From: Gorillibacterium massiliense
GTDB lineage: Bacteria > Bacillota > Bacilli > Paenibacillales > NBRC-103111
DNA: 64,000 nucleotides
Reading direction: 5' to 3'
Assembly (NCBI RefSeq): GCF_000455485.1
Contig: NZ_CBQR020000096.1
Span: 1 to 64,000 of the forward strand
Made by a program: the position numbers and the translations under genes. Positions 44,557 to 52,663 of the stretch are shown here, piece by piece. Positions within the stretch are counted from its first letter, which is position 1, and every line of letters begins with the position of its first letter. The notes under the pieces were generated by a model that worked only from the letters and a program-made list of their open reading frames with translations, ran no database searches and was not told the DNA's origin.

Positions 44557-45576
44557 ATGCTCATTTCATGGAACGTGACAAAACGCTGCAATTTATATTG
44601 CGCTCACTGCTACCGGGATTCCGGCCCTCACGCTTCTGTTGAACGGCAGCTCACCACCGGCGAAGGGTTGAGGCTCATTGACGAGATAGCGGAGGCAGGC
44701 TTCAAAATGATCATTTTCAGCGGCGGTGAGCCGCTCTTGCGGGAGGATTTGCCCGAGCTCGTCGCTCACGCAAAAACCCGCGGGATGCGCGCCGCCATGG
44801 GCAGCAACGGCACGTTGCTTACAGCGGAGAAGGCTCGGGAGCTGAAGGTGGCCGGTCTGGCCGGAGCTGCCATCAGTCTAGACAGCGCCTCCCCGGAGCA
44901 TCACGATCGGTTCCGAGGCGATTCCGGCAGTTGGGAAAAGGCGGTGGATGGAATCCGGCACGCACTGGATGCAGACCTGAAGGTGCAGATCAATATGACG
45001 ATTACGGAGCATAATGCGGGGGATTTTGCTGCAATGACGGATCTGGCCGTGGAACTTGGCGTCCAGGCGCTGCATCCCTTCTTCCTCGTCCCCACCGGTC
45101 GAGGGAAGAGCATCGAGGAGGACGCGTTAAAAAAAGGGCGGTACTATCAAACTCTGCGCCAAATCCTCTCCCGGCAAAAAAACTCCCCCATCGAAATCAA
45201 ACCGACCTGCGCTCCCCAGTTCATGCCGCTGTCCCGGGACATGGAGTTGAACCTGAGGTTCAGCCGCGGCTGCCTGGCTGGGGTCTCTTATTGCTGTGTC
45301 CTGCCGGACGGCGAAGTGAACATTTGCCCTTACTTGCCCGTTTCTGCCGGCAATGTCCGGGAAAGACCCTTCCATGAAATCTGGCGGGAAAGCAACCTTT
45401 TTCAAGATTTACGGGACTATACCAAATACGAGGGAACTTGCGGTGCATGCGGGGATGTAGGGATCTGCGGCGGCTGTCGGGCTCGTTCTTATTATTACAG
45501 CGGCGGTAATCTGCTGGCGGAGGAACCTTGGTGCTACAAGCGCGAAAATAAGGATGAGGAAAGAATATGCCAATGA
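44557..45576 (+). CDS. ahbD: AhbD-type radical SAM heme synthase
   Basis: Decarboxylates the two propionates of Fe-coproporphyrin III to the vinyl groups of heme b (or acts as NirJ2-like enzyme). 339 residues with radical SAM motif CNLYCAHCYRD at the very N-terminus and a second cluster region CGACGDVGICGGCRARSYYY. It lacks the N-terminal extension of AhbC. The gene follows ahbC by 21 bases with AAATGGAGG upstream and overlaps ahbA by 10 bases. Confidence 0.85.
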   Translation: MLISWNVTKRCNLYCAHCYRDSGPHASVERQLTTGEGLRLIDEIAEAGFKMIIFSGGEPLLREDLPELVAHAKTRGMRAAMGSNGTLLTAEKARELKVAGLAGAAISLDSASPEHHDRFRGDSGSWEKAVDGIRHALDADLKVQINMTITEHNAGDFAAMTDLAVELGVQALHPFFLVPTGRGKSIEEDALKKGRYYQTLRQILSRQKNSPIEIKPTCAPQFMPLSRDMELNLRFSRGCLAGVSYCCVLPDGEVNICPYLPVSAGNVRERPFHEIWRESNLFQDLRDYTKYEGTCGACGDVGICGGCRARSYYYSGGNLLAEEPWCYKRENKDEERICQ

Positions 45577-46037
45577 GTATGGATCTTGTTGACCGGCAGC
45601 TGTTGAATATCCTTCAGGAAGGCCTGCCACTAACCGAATATCCTTACCACGATATCGCTCATAGCATGGGCCTCTCGCCCGATGAGGTGCTGGACAGATT
45701 AGATCGACTCAAGCAATCCGGCTATATCCGCCGCATCGGCGGGATTCTGAACCCGGCCAAAATCGGCTATACCAGCAGACTATATGCGATGGAAGTGCCG
45801 GAGGAGCGGTTTCGCGCTGCGGCGGAAGTGGTCAACGGCTTTCGCGGCGTAACCCACAATTACCGGAGGAACGGCAGGTTGAACATGTGGTTTACGTTGT
45901 CAGCAGCAAACGAAGAAGACAGAATATCGACGATAGCCACGATTCTTGCCCATTCCGGGACCGATCGCATCTATGATTTTCCGGCAGAGCGGATTTTTAA
46001 GTTGAATGTGTTTTTCGATATGGAGAAGGGAGATTAA
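45567..46037 (+). CDS. ahbA: Siroheme decarboxylase subunit AhbA (NirD/L-type)
   Basis: 156-residue Lrp/AsnC-fold protein that with AhbB decarboxylates siroheme to 12,18-didecarboxysiroheme. It has an N-terminal HTH-like part (LVDRQLLNILQEGLPLTEYPY) and the ligand-domain signature GVTHNYRRNGRLNMWFTLSA typical of the A subunit. It starts inside the end of ahbD (10-base overlap) with GAGGAAAG upstream. The HTH is normally not used for DNA binding in this family. Confidence 0.87.
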   Translation: MPMSMDLVDRQLLNILQEGLPLTEYPYHDIAHSMGLSPDEVLDRLDRLKQSGYIRRIGGILNPAKIGYTSRLYAMEVPEERFRAAAEVVNGFRGVTHNYRRNGRLNMWFTLSAANEEDRISTIATILAHSGTDRIYDFPAERIFKLNVFFDMEKGD

Positions 46038-46045
46038 CAGGAGGA

Positions 46046-46516
46046 ATGAGAATCGAGGAACTGGATAAAAAGCTGCTGCGCATCATCCAAGGCGACTTTC
46101 CACTGTGTCCCGATCCATACGAAGCGGTTGCCAAGCAGGCGGGATGTACAAAGGCGGAGGTCTTGAAACGCTTGAAAAGGTTAAAAGACAGCGGAGCCGT
46201 AAAACGGATCGGCGCGGTTCTTAGGCATCGACAGGCAGGGTTCGGCGCAAACGGCATGCTGGTGTGCAGTATACCGTTAAGCCATCTGGAGGAAGCCGGA
46301 AAACGGCTGGCCACCCTGCCTCAAGTGAGCCATTGCTACCAGCGAAGCTCCGCTCCTGACTGGCCGTATAATTTGTATGCCATGATTCACGGAACGAATG
46401 AGCGGGAGGTTGCGGAGGTCGTCATGCCATTCATTCGAAGTCAGAGGTTGCGTTCCGATGATTTTGACATCTTATTCAGCACGGAAGAATTGAAGAAAAC
46501 AAGCTTTCAAATATGA
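46046..46516 (+). CDS. ahbB: Siroheme decarboxylase subunit AhbB (NirG/H-type)
   Basis: 156-residue partner of AhbA with the B-subunit signature VSHCYQRSSAPDWPYNLYAMIHG, whose histidine lies in the active site of the heterodimer. It follows ahbA by 8 bases. The AGGAGG site ends only one base before the ATG at 46046, which is unusually tight; a farther GGGAG at 13 bases or a non-AUG start slightly downstream are alternatives. Last gene of the cluster. Confidence 0.87.
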   Translation: MRIEELDKKLLRIIQGDFPLCPDPYEAVAKQAGCTKAEVLKRLKRLKDSGAVKRIGAVLRHRQAGFGANGMLVCSIPLSHLEEAGKRLATLPQVSHCYQRSSAPDWPYNLYAMIHGTNEREVAEVVMPFIRSQRLRSDDFDILFSTEELKKTSFQI

Positions 46517-46580
46517 AGCTCCTCTCTCCCGTCTTCGGTCCGGCAATCATTCCGGCAAAGATAAGGAGAGGGGAGCTTCC
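46513..46580. terminator. Long stem-loop between ahbB and the flavodoxin gene
   Basis: AAGCTCCTCTCTCC pairs with GGAGAGGGGAGCTT (13 of 14) around a loop of about 36 bases that contains a smaller CCGG/CCGG hairpin. It has no good T-run but separates two converging genes. Confidence 0.5.
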
Positions 46581-46583
46581 GCG

Positions 46584-47105
46584 TTATACAGCCGCTTGCA
46601 TCGAACGGGCGAACTGTTCTACTTTATCCTCGGATATCGTTGAAACATCCGTTTTCCCGTCTCCGATAAGGGAACTTCCCTGTTTCTTCATCTGCGATCT
46701 TCCTACCATGCGGATGATAAACCGTTCAGCTGTATTCATGCGCTTAAAATGAAGCTCTCCGCCGAACGTATCCGTCGCCACCGCCTTCTCTACCAACTCC
46801 CGGGGAAAACAAGCCTGCAACTGCTTTTCGGCATCCGCACCGTTTGCCATGGCGCATAGGAACAAGCCGGTGGGTTTATCCTGAAGCTCCTTGAGATACT
46901 TTGCAATAAAGGCTTTCGCCTCTTTCCGCATGTTTCCCATATAGACAGAACTGCCGATAATCACCTTCTCGTACCGGGATAGATCCGCCGTTTTCACTTC
47001 TCTCAAATTTAACAACTCCACCTGCCCGTCAAGCTTATCCGCCAATTGTTTTGCGCACTTCTCCGCACTGCCATACTTTGTCGCATAAACGATCAATATG
47101 GACAT
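46584..47105 (-). CDS. Flavodoxin-domain protein, HemG-like
   Basis: 173-residue flavodoxin_5-type FMN protein: phosphate loop IVYATKYGSAEKCAKQL, then YEKVIIGSSVYMGN, and a C-terminal part (MNTAERFIIRMVGRSQMKKQG) resembling E. coli HemG, the quinone-coupled protoporphyrinogen oxidase. The family also contains proteins with other roles. It lies directly beside and converges on the ahb cluster, so a tetrapyrrole-related oxidation is plausible but unproven; the Ahb route itself does not need protoporphyrinogen oxidation. Confidence 0.8.
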   Translation of the reverse strand: MSILIVYATKYGSAEKCAKQLADKLDGQVELLNLREVKTADLSRYEKVIIGSSVYMGNMRKEAKAFIAKYLKELQDKPTGLFLCAMANGADAEKQLQACFPRELVEKAVATDTFGGELHFKRMNTAERFIIRMVGRSQMKKQGSSLIGDGKTDVSTISEDKVEQFARSMQAAV

Positions 47106-47227
47106 CCTAATCCCCTCTCCCTTCGTTAATCATCCAGCCGCCCGCTTCTGTGTACCTTCATTGTAGCACTTGGACTGGAAGTCCATCTGCTTTATTCATG
47201 TGAATCTGGAAACTTTTCATGTACACA

Positions 47228-47255
47228 TTGTAATTTGTAGTATTCCGAGTATAAT
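47228..47255 (+). promoter_or_regulatory. Promoter of the 116-residue protein gene
   Basis: TTGTAA (47228-47233), 16 bases, TATAAT (47250-47255), 34 bases before the start codon. Confidence 0.6.
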
Positions 47256-47288
47256 ACTAGGTAAATGATGGTGAAAGGGGCAGTACCT

Positions 47289-47639
47289 ATGTACAATCTC
47301 AAGAAAACGGCGGCAGTTCGAATCGACGATTATTTGGATTTGTACAACTACGCCGGAACGATCGGCGATGTCCAGTGGCAACATGATCTGATTGCCAGGC
47401 TGAGCCAAATCACCCATCCGGAAAACGCTGCGAACGGGCAAACACTACCCGAGCTTTTGCATACATTCGATCAAGTGAATATTAGCCTGATGAGGCTTTA
47501 CGGCCAATTGCACAAAGCAGAAAGCAAAGAAGAAGCGGATCTGTTATGGGCGGAAGTGTGGGAACTGAAAAACCTCCGTATCCAACTGATGCAAACCCTC
47601 TATCCCGAGATTCACGGCAACTCGCTTTTGGACCGATAA
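47289..47639 (+). CDS. Hypothetical helical protein
   Basis: 116 residues starting MYNLKKTAAVRIDDYLDLYNYA, predicted mostly helical and soluble, with a Glu/Lys-rich C-terminal half (LHKAESKEEADLLWAEVWELK). ATG at 47289-47291 has AAAGGGG upstream. I do not recognise the family. It has its own promoter and lies between the flavodoxin gene (divergent) and deoC (same strand, 123 bases away). Confidence 0.6.
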   Translation: MYNLKKTAAVRIDDYLDLYNYAGTIGDVQWQHDLIARLSQITHPENAANGQTLPELLHTFDQVNISLMRLYGQLHKAESKEEADLLWAEVWELKNLRIQLMQTLYPEIHGNSLLDR

Positions 47640-47701
47640 AAGAAAATTACACCAGCAATCCCCCTTTCCCTATCAGAGTCACGCCGAAGGATCGGCCATT
47701 T

Positions 47702-47731
47702 TTTACAACATAGCCGGAATAATGTTAAAAT
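47702..47731 (+). promoter_or_regulatory. deoC promoter
   Basis: TTTACA (47702-47707), 18 bases, TAAAAT (47726-47731). Confidence 0.5.
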
Positions 47732-47762
47732 AGAGGGAGCCAAACAGAGGAGGAACTCCCGA

Positions 47763-48440
47763 ATGAATCGCGAACAAATCGTTAAAATGGTTGACCATAC
47801 GCTGCTGAAAGCGGACGCTTCCAAGGAAGCCATCGTCAAATTAGCTAAAGAAGCCAAGGAATACGGCTTTGCCTCGGTCTGCGTGAATCCAGCCAACGTG
47901 AAAACCGCCTATGAGGTGTTAAAAGATACCCCAGCCGTAAAAGTGTGCACCGTCATCGGCTTCCCTCTCGGAGCCAATACCTCCGAGACAAAAGCCTTTG
48001 AAACCCGGGATGCCATCGCAAACGGCGCCACCGAGGTGGATATGGTCATCAATATAGGTGCATTGAAAGACAAACTGGACGAGGTGGTCGAGCAAGATAT
48101 TCGCGCCGTTGTGGAAGCAGCCAAAGGCAAAGCCTTGACCAAAGTCATCATTGAAACCTCGCTTCTGACGGACGAGGAAAAAGTCCGGGCCTGCAAACTG
48201 GCCGTTGCCGCCGGAGCCGACTTTGTCAAAACCTCCACCGGCTTCTCCACAGGAGGAGCAACTAAGGAGGACATCGCTTTGATGCGGCAAACCGTCGGAC
48301 CCGATGTTGGCGTCAAAGCTTCAGGCGGCGTGCGCAGCTACGAGGATGCCCTCGCCATGGTCAATGCCGGTGCCACCCGCATCGGCACAAGCGCCGGAAT
48401 CTCCATCGCCACGGGCGGCCAATCTGCTAACGCCTATTGA
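47763..48440 (+). CDS. deoC: Deoxyribose-phosphate aldolase
   Basis: Class I aldolase splitting 2-deoxyribose-5-phosphate to acetaldehyde and glyceraldehyde-3-phosphate in deoxynucleoside catabolism. 225 residues with [14 protein letters not shown] at the start, the Schiff-base lysine in [18 protein letters not shown] and the proton-relay region [20 protein letters not shown] precedes ATG. No deoR, pdp or nupC is adjacent; it is a single-gene unit here. Confidence 0.96.
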   Translation: MNREQIVKMVDHTLLKADASKEAIVKLAKEAKEYGFASVCVNPANVKTAYEVLKDTPAVKVCTVIGFPLGANTSETKAFETRDAIANGATEVDMVINIGALKDKLDEVVEQDIRAVVEAAKGKALTKVIIETSLLTDEEKVRACKLAVAAGADFVKTSTGFSTGGATKEDIALMRQTVGPDVGVKASGGVRSYEDALAMVNAGATRIGTSAGISIATGGQSANAY

Positions 48441-48452
48441 TCCGTCAAAAGT

Positions 48453-48496
48453 AAAAAGCCGGGACCTGCCGCATACAGCGGGGTCCCGGCTTTGTT
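48453..48496. terminator. Bidirectional terminator after deoC
   Basis: AAAAGCCGGGACC pairs with GGTCCCGGCTTT around a 15-base loop; A and T runs flank it. Confidence 0.85.
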
Positions 48497-48508
48497 CTTA
48501 TCTTGGCG

Positions 48509-48730
48509 CTATTTCCGCAAACGTCCCAATTCCTGAACGATAGCGTCGATCTCGCTGACGCTGAACCGTTCTTTTCCGTTTACATGTTCATAGATGTCTA
48601 CCAAATCCTCGTACTTCTCTGCATCGAAATACTCCGATTTGATCGCCGCACCTGATGCCATCCGCAGCTTCGTCTTGATCGCCTCAATCATGAATTCGAT
48701 GTTTTCTGCCGTGCTTTGGCTCAAATCCAT
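48509..48730 (-). CDS. UPF0435 / DUF1128 protein (YfkI-like)
   Basis: 73-residue small protein beginning MDLSQSTAENIEFMIEAIKTKL and ending in SVSEIDAIVQELGRLRK; the layout matches the YfkI (UPF0435) family of Bacillales, of unknown function. ATG at 48728-48730 has GAGG upstream; the frame runs to 48802 over the previous gene. It lies 40 bases after the YvyE-like gene on the same strand. Confidence 0.8.
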   Translation of the reverse strand: MDLSQSTAENIEFMIEAIKTKLRMASGAAIKSEYFDAEKYEDLVDIYEHVNGKERFSVSEIDAIVQELGRLRK

Positions 48731-48770
48731 CCGGTTCCTCATCCCTTCCCTCGCGGCGTCAACGCCGCTG

Positions 48771-49406
48771 TCATGATAATGGAGTCGCGATATAGCGGGC
48801 ATCTCCTACTCGAATAATTCCCTGCCCTTGGGTCAGGTCCGTGAGCCAAGCGGCAAACGCTTCGGTTTCTCCTGCCACAGGCAGGCAGTTGACCGTCACT
48901 TTGTCGGTAAACTCCGTCTCGCCTAAGAGCGTTCCGCGGTTACGCAATTCATTCTCTACCTTGCCCAGCCAGGTGTAGTCCACTTCCAGCGCCACTTCCC
49001 GGTGCAGCGCCATCTGTACGGGGCCGGCCGCTGCTATGCCGATAACCGCGCCGTCGGTATACGCCCGGATCAACCCTCCAGCTCCTAAGAGGATGCCTCC
49101 GAAATAACGAGTGACCACGACAACGGTATTTTTCAGCCCCTGCTGCTTGATCACTTCCAGAATTGGCTTGCCCGCCGTGCCGCTGGGCTCGCCATCGTCC
49201 GATTGCCGCTGGATTTCGTCCCGTTCTCCGATAACGTAAGCGGAGCAGTTATGAGTGGCGTTATAATGCTTTTTCTTGATTTCGGCGATGAAGGCAACGG
49301 CTTCCTCCTCCGACACCACCGGTTTGCAGTAGCCAATGAAGCGGGACTTGCGGATGATGGTCTCCGCCTCGCCGTAGCCGCTCACCGTTTTGTAGCTGTC
49401 CAGCAT
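48771..49406 (-). CDS. yvyE: YigZ/IMPACT-family protein (YvyE-like)
   Basis: 211 residues with the UPF0029 N-terminal domain (KKKHYNATHNCSAYVIG; DDGEPSGTAGKPILEVI; VVVTRYFGGILLGAGGLIRAY) and a C-terminal DUF1949 domain. This family regulates or assists translation-related GTPase/GCN pathways in eukaryotes; the bacterial role is unclear. It is followed by the DUF1128 gene in the same unit. Confidence 0.92.
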   Translation of the reverse strand: MLDSYKTVSGYGEAETIIRKSRFIGYCKPVVSEEEAVAFIAEIKKKHYNATHNCSAYVIGERDEIQRQSDDGEPSGTAGKPILEVIKQQGLKNTVVVVTRYFGGILLGAGGLIRAYTDGAVIGIAAAGPVQMALHREVALEVDYTWLGKVENELRNRGTLLGETEFTDKVTVNCLPVAGETEAFAAWLTDLTQGQGIIRVGDARYIATPLS

Positions 49407-49563
49407 ACTGCCGTCCTCCGTTATTGACGTCGCCCGAATCGGGCCTGCCTCAAAAAATTCTTATAGGAAGAAATCGGGTCGCAAAGGCGACCGCTGACGC
49501 TTTTCCAGAACAATCGGTTTCTCCGCTCCTTCATCCGGTTCTCTGGTTCAACTTATATAGACA

Positions 49564-49602
49564 GAAGGCGACCCATCCAAGGATGAATCGCCTGTTTTTC
49601 CA
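49564..49602 (+). terminator. Hairpin between pgi and yvyE
   Basis: AGGCGACCCATCC-AA-GGATGAATCGCCT is followed by GTTTTTCC only on the plus strand, although no plus-strand gene precedes it. The rest of the 215-base spacer shows nothing. Confidence 0.4.
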
Positions 49603-49621
49603 TATGGATGCGTGTGACCGA

Positions 49622-50977
49622 TCAGCCTTGCAGGCGGGCTTCCAGCGCTTCCTTCTCGGCTTCGTAGCCGGCTTTGCCCAGAAGCGCGAACATGTTCTTC
49701 TTGTACGCTTCTACGCCCGGTTGGTCGAAAGGATTGACGCCCAGCAGATAGCCGCTTACGCCGATGGCTTTTTCAAAGAAATAAACCAGGTAGCCGAAGG
49801 TGTACGGGGTCATGTCCGGAATGGTGACGATCAGGTTGGGCACGCCTCCGTCGGTGTGAGCCAGCATTGTGCCTTGGAACGCCTTTTTGTTGACGAAGTC
49901 CATGGTTTTGCCGGAGAGGAAGTTCAGTCCGTCCAGGTTAGCTTCGTCGGTGCCGATGACGATCTCTTCTGGAACGCTCTCCACTTGAATGACGGTTTCA
50001 AACAGGGTGCGGTTGCCTTCCTGAATGAATTGGCCCATGGAGTGCAGGTCGGTGGAGAAATCGACGGAAGCCGGGAAGATACCTTTATAGTCCTTGCCTT
50101 CGCTTTCGCCACACAGCTGCTTCCACCACTCGGACACATAGTGCAGGGACGGCTCGTAGTTGACGAGAATTTCCGTCGTTTTGCCTTTGCGGTAGAGGGC
50201 ATTGCGCACGGCAGCGTATTGGTAAGCGATGTTTTCCGACAGGTTCGGATTGGCAAAATCCATCATGGCATCGGATGCGCCTTGCATCATGGCATCGATG
50301 TCGACGCCGGCGGTAGCGATCGGCAAGAGGCCGACAGCGGTGAGCACAGAGAAACGGCCGCCTACATCATCCGGAATGACGAAGGTTTCGTAGCCTTCTT
50401 CGTCCGCCAAGGTTTTCAGAGCGCCGCGGGCTTTGTCCGTGGTGGCGTAAATGCGCTTGCGGGCTTCTTCTTTGCCGTATTTCTTTTCGAGCAGCTCGCG
50501 GAAAATACGGAACGCGATAGCCGGCTCGGTGGTCGTACCGGATTTGGAAATGACGTTGACGGAGATGTCTTTGCCTTCCAAGAGCTGGATCAGGTGCTTG
50601 GTGTAGGTAGAGCTGATGTTATTGCCGACGAAAAAGATTTGCGGCGTCTTCCGCTCGCCTTTGCCCTGAATGTTGTAGAAAGAGTTGGTAAGCATCTCGA
50701 TGGCAGCGCGGGCTCCCAAGTAAGAGCCGCCGATCCCGACAACTACGAGAGCGTCGGAGTCGGACCCAATCTTCGCAGCCGCTTTCTTGATGCGGGCGAA
50801 TTCTTCCTTGTCATATGTGAGGGGAAGATTGATCCATCCCAGATAATCGTTCCCTGCTCCGGTGCCGTTATGAAGCTGCTCATGAGCGAGGCGAACAGGA
50901 GCCGTAAAGTAGTCGATTTCATGTTGTTGTACGAAAGATAACGCTTTGGAATAATCAAAATGAAGCTTGGTTTGCAC
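49622..50977 (-). CDS. pgi: Glucose-6-phosphate isomerase
   Basis: Interconverts glucose-6-phosphate and fructose-6-phosphate. 451 residues, the Bacillus-type length; contains [16 protein letters not shown], the [16 protein letters not shown] motif, and the C-terminal catalytic lysine region [16 protein letters not shown]. The start is GTG at 50975-50977 behind AAGGAGG. Confidence 0.97.
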   Translation of the reverse strand: MQTKLHFDYSKALSFVQQHEIDYFTAPVRLAHEQLHNGTGAGNDYLGWINLPLTYDKEEFARIKKAAAKIGSDSDALVVVGIGGSYLGARAAIEMLTNSFYNIQGKGERKTPQIFFVGNNISSTYTKHLIQLLEGKDISVNVISKSGTTTEPAIAFRIFRELLEKKYGKEEARKRIYATTDKARGALKTLADEEGYETFVIPDDVGGRFSVLTAVGLLPIATAGVDIDAMMQGASDAMMDFANPNLSENIAYQYAAVRNALYRKGKTTEILVNYEPSLHYVSEWWKQLCGESEGKDYKGIFPASVDFSTDLHSMGQFIQEGNRTLFETVIQVESVPEEIVIGTDEANLDGLNFLSGKTMDFVNKKAFQGTMLAHTDGGVPNLIVTIPDMTPYTFGYLVYFFEKAIGVSGYLLGVNPFDQPGVEAYKKNMFALLGKAGYEAEKEALEARLQG

Positions 50978-51039
50978 AGTAGGTACCTCCTTGATTTGTG
51001 TATAATTATGCCGATCTTTTACGCATTTTGCCTATGATA

Positions 51040-51068
51040 AGAATACTGATCCTCCGCGTGAAAAGCAA
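51040..51068 (-). promoter_or_regulatory. pgi promoter
   Basis: Minus-strand TTGCTT (51068-51063), 17 bases, TATTCT (51045-51040), about 60 bases before the GTG start. Confidence 0.5.
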
Positions 51069-51211
51069 GTGAAGGCTTTCGCACGTTTCCGCGGTACCAT
51101 TCATTTCACGCCTACCGGAAAAGTGTTAAAATAAACGGATACTGAGTGTCGCAGGCGGAATCGTTTTTTCGTCTGACAACTTCGGGTTATTTTCAGAAAT
51201 GGAGGATGGCC

Positions 51212-52576
51212 ATGAAAAAAATCGGATTTATCGGTCTAGGCACGATGGGGAAGCCAATGGCTCTTAATTTGCTGCGAAAAGGGTATCCGCTGACCGTGTT
51301 TAACCGTTCGGAAGATAAGACAGAGGAACTGGTTCAAGCCGGCGCACGACAAGCTTATAGCCCTGCAGATGCGGCGAGGGATGCCGAAGTGCTGTTCATC
51401 AACGTCAGTAACGACGCGGCGGTTTTGGACATCGTGCAAGGAACGGACGGCGTGCTGGCCGGCGCTCATGCGGGTCTTACCGTCATCGATTGCAGTACCA
51501 TTGCGCCGGAGACAAGCAAGCAGGTAGCAAACGAGCTGGGCAAAGTCGGCGCCCGCTTCCTTGACGCTCCCGTAACGGGCAGCAAGCCGGCTGCGGAAAG
51601 CGGCACCCTGGTCTTCATGGTCGGAGGGGACGAGCAGGTGCTGAACGGACATATGGATCTATTCGAAACCCTTGGCAAAAAAATCATGTACATGGGTCCG
51701 ACGGGTTCCGGCTCCTACTCGAAGCTGGCCCACAATTTGATCGTCGGGATCAACTGCGCCGGATTATCGGAAGGCATGTCTTTTGCGGCTAGGGCTGGTC
51801 TGGATCCAGCCAAGTTTCTGGAGATCGTCCAAGCAGGCAGCGCAGGAAGCAAACAGGCGGAGCTGAAAGGCCAAAAGATCATTGACGGCGATTTCACCAA
51901 CCAATTCTCTCTGCAGCTCATGCTAAAGGACCTGCTGCTGGCCGCCCGGGAAACCGCGCGTTTCCAGTTCCCCTCTCCAATGCTGCACAGCGCCACGGCG
52001 CTCTATCAAATTGGCTTGTCCAAAGGCAACGGACCACTGGATCTTTCCTCCGTCGTAGAAACCTACGAAGATTGGATGAAAGCCAAGGTCGGGCAAAACG
52101 CCTTCGCAACCCAAGCTTCCGGTGATGCGGCGGCTGAAGCAGGACGCGCCCAAGGTGAGCATTCGGCTGCCCTGGATACAGCGGTTGCTCCAGCGTCCCC
52201 GACGTCCGATACGCTGCCACTCGGAACCACCGAAAGGCGACGCTCCTTCCGGATCAATCTGGATATCGCGCTGCAGATTTCCGTATACCAATGGGAGCAA
52301 ACCGGTTCCTTCTCCGGCCAAAACATTCCGGCGCTTCTCCACGATCTGTCCGAAGACGGGGTGCAGTTCGTATCAGCGGAACCGTTGACAGAAGAGATGT
52401 TCGTCGTGATCCATTTTCCCAAAGACGCAGGCCTTCCCCCTATCACCGCCAAAATCCTTCGCGCCGCCAAGCTGGAGGATGGACAGGGCTATCGCTACGG
52501 CGGCATGATGATCGGACTAGCCCCGGCGATCCGTTCACAGTTGGAGCAGTTCATTCAGACTAAGCGGAACGGCTAA
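51212..52576 (+). CDS. Beta-hydroxyacid dehydrogenase fused to a C-terminal PilZ domain
   Basis: 454 residues. Residues 1-295 are a complete 3-hydroxyisobutyrate/tartronate-semialdehyde-type dehydrogenase: IGFIGLGTMGKPMALNLLRKG Rossmann motif, DAPVTGSKPAAESGTLVFMVGG substrate motif, catalytic Lys171 in YSKLAHNLI. After an Ala/Gly/Ser linker (about 298-338) residues 341-454 form a PilZ-like domain with the c-di-GMP signature RxxxR (Arg343, Arg347 in ERRRSFR) and DLSEDG (378-383). No stop or frameshift separates them. ATG at 51212 follows TGGAGG. The dehydrogenase may be controlled or localised by c-di-GMP; the substrate is unknown. Confidence 0.85.
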   Translation: MKKIGFIGLGTMGKPMALNLLRKGYPLTVFNRSEDKTEELVQAGARQAYSPADAARDAEVLFINVSNDAAVLDIVQGTDGVLAGAHAGLTVIDCSTIAPETSKQVANELGKVGARFLDAPVTGSKPAAESGTLVFMVGGDEQVLNGHMDLFETLGKKIMYMGPTGSGSYSKLAHNLIVGINCAGLSEGMSFAARAGLDPAKFLEIVQAGSAGSKQAELKGQKIIDGDFTNQFSLQLMLKDLLLAARETARFQFPSPMLHSATALYQIGLSKGNGPLDLSSVVETYEDWMKAKVGQNAFATQASGDAAAEAGRAQGEHSAALDTAVAPASPTSDTLPLGTTERRRSFRINLDIALQISVYQWEQTGSFSGQNIPALLHDLSEDGVQFVSAEPLTEEMFVVIHFPKDAGLPPITAKILRAAKLEDGQGYRYGGMMIGLAPAIRSQLEQFIQTKRNG

Positions 52577-52602
52577 AGAAGCGTTCAGTCTTTCTAACAT
52601 GA

Positions 52603-52642
52603 GGACGGGCAAAAAGCTCATCGCTTTTTGCCCGTCCTTTTT
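52603..52642 (+). terminator. Terminator after the dehydrogenase-PilZ gene
   Basis: A perfect 15-bp stem (GGACGGGCAAAAAGC and complement, five-base loop) followed by TTTTTC. It lies between two converging genes. Confidence 0.9.
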
Positions 52643-52663
52643 CATTTTGCCGGATGCTGGAGG

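Noticed and set aside
49424-50941. 505-codon plus-strand open frame opposite pgi
   Set aside because: It mirrors the highly conserved pgi gene, has no ribosome site and has no family-like features; such long antisense frames come from GC-biased codon usage.
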